The notes beneath the pieces were generated by a model. It was not told the DNA's origin. It did not search any database and saw nothing but the letters and a program-made list of their open reading frames with translations. A stretch of 39,997 bases of DNA from DATHVI01 sp035461385 (GTDB taxonomy: Bacteria > Actinomycetota > Thermoleophilia > Solirubrobacterales > 70-9). A program made the translations under genes and the position numbers. Positions 37,512 to 39,997 of the stretch are shown piece after piece (within the stretch, counting starts at the first letter, position 1; every line of letters begins with the position of its first letter). The stretch lies in contig DATHVI010000058.1 in NCBI GenBank assembly GCA_035461385.1, positions 1 through 39,997 on the forward strand. Reading direction: 5' to 3'.

Positions 37512-39644
37512 GTGGCCCCGATCAGCGGTCCCGCCCGTGCCGTCCGCGTTTCCCTCCCGGGTGAGATCGACGCTGCTGCGGCGTGCCTGCTGGTCAGGGG
37601 TGACCGCCGCGCCTTCGCCCTCGCCGGCGAGTGGGCAGACAGCAGCGCGGTCGTGGGGTCGGAGCCGGTCGCGGTGGGTGGTCCCGACGACGATCCATTC
37701 GAGCTCTTCGACTGGGCGCCCGAGCTCGTCACCGATCGCTCAGCCGCGGTCATCGGCGAGGCCGTGGCATCCGGTGGGCGCGCCGTCGACGGGTTCGTCG
37801 GCGGCGGCTGGTTCGGCTTTTTGGGCTACCGGCTCGGGGCGCTGATCGAGGCGGTGCCACCACCTCCGCCGCGCCCCGTGCCGGTGCCGGGGTTCGCCCT
37901 TGCCTTCTACGACCACGTCCTCCGTCGGGATCGCGCCGGACGCTGGTGGTTCGAGGCGCTCTGGAGCGAGGAGCGCGACGCTGTCCTTCGCCGCCGGCTC
38001 GAGGAGCTGCGCGCTCGCCTGATCGAGGCTCCCGATCCCCGTCGATGCTCGACCGGGACGTTTCGGCCGGCGCCCCCCGGAGCAACCGGGCATGTCGAGG
38101 CGGTGCGCGAATGCCGCGAGCGCATCGCTGCCGGCGAGATCTTCCAGGCGAACCTGTGCCTGCGGCTGGAAGCCCCGCTCAACGGGAGCCCGTTCGACCT
38201 CTTCGCGGCTGCCGCCGCCGAGCTCAGGCCGCGCTACGCAGCGCTCGTGACCGGCCCGTGGGGGGCGGTCCTCAGCCTCTCGCCGGAGCTCTTCTTGCGA
38301 CGACGCGGCCGGTCGGTGGTCAGCGAGCCGATCAAGGGGACGGCCCCCCGGGTGTTGCCAGGGGCAGGGTCCGAGCGCGACGCACTGGCGGCCTCAGCGA
38401 AGGATCGGGCGGAGAACGTGATGATCGTCGACCTGATGCGAAACGACCTCGGCCGGGTCTGCGAGTACGGATCGATCAGGGTCGATGCCCTCGCCGAGCC
38501 TCGGCCGGGGCCGGGGGTCTGGCACCTGGTCTCGACCGTCTCCGGAGTGCTCAGACCGGACGCGCGTGATTCCGACCTCCTGCGCGCGACGTTCCCACCA
38601 GGCTCGGTCACCGGCGCTCCGAAGATCCGCGCGATGCGGGTGATCGCCGACCTCGAGGCGACCGCACGCGAGGCGTATACCGGCGCGATCGGCTACTCGA
38701 GCCCGGCGAGCGGGCTCGAGCTGAACGTCGCGATTCGCACCCTCGAAGCAAGCGGCGGCCGGGTCTGGCTCGGGGCGGGCGGCGGGATCGTCGCCGACTC
38801 GAGCCCCGAGGCAGAGCTTCGCGAGTGCCTGCTGAAGGCGCGGCCGATCGTCGAGGCGGCGGGCGGCCTGTTGGCGATGGAGCCGCCATCGGTACCGGTT
38901 CGACGCCTGCCCGCGGCGCTGTCCGGCGGCAGCGACCGACCCGATCCCGCCCTCGGCGTCTTCGAGACGATCCTCGTCCGGGGGGCGGCCGCGGTCGATG
39001 CGGCCGCTCACCTCGCGCGGCTCGAGTCGAGCCTGCGCGAGCTCTACGGGCAGGCCGTGCCCCCCGATCTTCCCGAGCGGATCGATTCCGCAGCCGCCGA
39101 GGTGGCCTCCCAGCGGCTGCGCGTTATCGCCGCGCCGGGGGCTCGGGGAGTCGCGTCGATCGAGGTCTGCGCCGAGCCGCTCGAGGAAGGGCCTTCCGGC
39201 GAGGCTGCGGTCCTCGCCCCGGTCGCCCTCCCCGGCGGGCTCGGCTCGCACAAGTGGCGCGACCGTCGACTGCTCGACGCCCTCGGGGACGACCACGGGG
39301 CGGTGCCGCTGATCGTCGACCTCGACGGCGACGTGCTCGAGGCCGCGCACGCCAATGTCTGGATCGCGGAGGGGGACGCGCTCGTCACGCCGCCGCTCGA
39401 CGGCCGCATCCTGCCCGGGACCGTGCGAGGCCGGGCGCTCGACGCGGCGGATGGAAGCGCAAGGGAGGAGAGGATCGACCTCGCCCGGCTCGCGGCTGCC
39501 GACGAGATCCTGCTCACCTCCTCGATCCGCGGCGTTCACCCGGCCCGGCTTGCGCGATCAGCCCGACCGCGGCGCCCCGGGCCGCGCACGGCTGGAGCCC
39601 GACTTCGCGCGCTTCTCGGCGAACGCGAGGCGGTTCACTCGTGA
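37512..39644 (+). CDS. PabB-PabC fusion: aminodeoxychorismate synthase component I and lyase
   Basis: The 710-aa protein has a chorismate-binding domain at residues about 130-450, with GEIFQANLCLRLEAPL, PIKGTAPRVLPG (the Lys of PIKGT marks PabB rather than anthranilate synthase), ENVMIVDLMRNDLGRV and PPGSVTGAPKIRAM. Residues about 475-705 are a class IV aminotransferase-fold PabC, with LGVFETILVR, the PLP lysine in GSHKWRDRRL and ANVWIAEGD. The fusion makes 4-aminobenzoate from chorismate and amino groups supplied by a glutamine amidotransferase (PabA), not seen here. Its start is 14 nt after the regulator gene. A weak -10-like TACAAAT is 7 nt upstream of the GTG. Confidence 0.95.
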   Translation: MAPISGPARAVRVSLPGEIDAAAACLLVRGDRRAFALAGEWADSSAVVGSEPVAVGGPDDDPFELFDWAPELVTDRSAAVIGEAVASGGRAVDGFVGGGWFGFLGYRLGALIEAVPPPPPRPVPVPGFALAFYDHVLRRDRAGRWWFEALWSEERDAVLRRRLEELRARLIEAPDPRRCSTGTFRPAPPGATGHVEAVRECRERIAAGEIFQANLCLRLEAPLNGSPFDLFAAAAAELRPRYAALVTGPWGAVLSLSPELFLRRRGRSVVSEPIKGTAPRVLPGAGSERDALAASAKDRAENVMIVDLMRNDLGRVCEYGSIRVDALAEPRPGPGVWHLVSTVSGVLRPDARDSDLLRATFPPGSVTGAPKIRAMRVIADLEATAREAYTGAIGYSSPASGLELNVAIRTLEASGGRVWLGAGGGIVADSSPEAELRECLLKARPIVEAAGGLLAMEPPSVPVRRLPAALSGGSDRPDPALGVFETILVRGAAAVDAAAHLARLESSLRELYGQAVPPDLPERIDSAAAEVASQRLRVIAAPGARGVASIEVCAEPLEEGPSGEAAVLAPVALPGGLGSHKWRDRRLLDALGDDHGAVPLIVDLDGDVLEAAHANVWIAEGDALVTPPLDGRILPGTVRGRALDAADGSAREERIDLARLAAADEILLTSSIRGVHPARLARSARPRRPGPRTAGARLRALLGEREAVHS

Positions 39645-39675
39645 CTGGGAACGAGCCTGGTCCGCTCGACCCAGC

Positions 39676-39997
39676 TCAGTGCCCGCCTCGGGCCGAACCG
39701 GTCGCAGTCGGCTTCACGGGCTCGGCGCCCCGCTGCTCCGACTCGACCGCGCCGCTCTCCGACGCGCCCTTGCGGGCGGCCTCCGCCTGGATCAGCTGGC
39801 GGTCGACGTGGTCCCAGTCGACGTTGCGGAAGAACGCCTCGACGTACTGCTTGCGTCCGTCGGGCGTCGCGCCGTAGTCGCGCGCGTAGGCGTGCTCGTA
39901 GACGTCGAGCGCCAGCACCGGCACGGTGCTGTGGACCGCCCACAGGTTCTGGGTGTCCATGATGTAGTTGAACAGCGAGCCGTCGTTTAGGTCGTAG
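39676..39997 (-). CDS. Superoxide dismutase, Fe/Mn type, 3' part only
   Basis: Reading the minus strand from the window edge, the frame contains the C-terminal metal-site block LALDVYEHAYARDYGA (Asp and His are metal ligands in DVxEHAY), followed by the closing helix VEAFFRNVDWDHVDRQL. It then has an unusual Ala/Glu/Ser-rich tail of about 35 residues, probably disordered. The 5' part lies beyond the window. It is convergent with the PabB-PabC gene, 31 nt away. Confidence 0.9.
   Translation of the reverse strand, partial: YDLNDGSLFNYIMDTQNLWAVHSTVPVLALDVYEHAYARDYGATPDGRKQYVEAFFRNVDWDHVDRQLIQAEAARKGASESGAVESEQRGAEPVKPTATGSARGGH

Overview
The window is a GC-rich bacterial chromosome segment with dense, often overlapping genes and many GTG/TTG starts. 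TAGACT-like -10 boxes sit only 6-8 nt before several start codons, which suggests leaderless transcripts. The family mix (LAL-type LuxR regulator, DUF4242 protein, MoeA-PBP fusion, PucR-type regulator) and the base composition suggest a deep-branching actinobacterium, possibly Thermoleophilia (Gaiellales/Solirubrobacterales). That placement is inference; there is no rRNA here. I see no CRISPR array, insertion sequence, integrase or phage gene.

Layout. 1-9.0 kb is housekeeping: a partial long-chain acyl-CoA ligase, a small HTH-like protein, a Nif3-family protein, a DsbA-like thioredoxin-fold protein, a TVP38/TMEM64 membrane protein, tRNA-Pro(CGG), a DUF4242 protein, a small GNAT-N-terminus-like protein and a 954-aa LAL regulator.

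9.1-23.3 kb is the most striking part and looks like a tungsten/molybdenum enzyme island. A + strand operon encodes a MobA-MoaD fusion, an aldehyde:ferredoxin oxidoreductase (AOR) family enzyme, an NAD-type formate dehydrogenase (iron-sulfur/pterin alpha subunit plus a fused NuoE-NuoF beta subunit), MoeA, and a second MoeA fused to a periplasmic-binding-like domain. Converging on it is a minus-strand operon with a one-component HTH regulator, whose sensor domain resembles the MoeA-fused domain, followed by a TupA-TupB-TupC tungstate ABC transporter. Together these would import tungstate, build the pterin cofactor, insert it and supply two pterin enzymes. The regulator's start codon is covered by a palindromic operator, and the mobA-moaD start codon can pair with the leader.

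23.3-27.4 kb holds a VOC protein and an operon of an iron-sulfur CCG-domain protein, an FAD-linked 2-hydroxyacid-type oxidase and a small unknown protein, followed by a small membrane protein and a strong hairpin terminator.

27.4-37.5 kb is a nitrogen island: a divergent Amt-like channel lacking both pore histidines, a three-gene split glutamate-synthase set (GlxB/GlxC/GlxD-like), a GlnT-like glutamine synthetase, a small membrane protein and a canonical Amt. A divergent GAF-GAF-PucR regulator has a palindrome (TGTGCA-N3-TGCACA) upstream that recurs, slightly degenerate, before the split glutamate synthase.

37.5 kb to the end carries a PabB-PabC fusion for p-aminobenzoate synthesis and the 3' part of a Fe/Mn superoxide dismutase gene.
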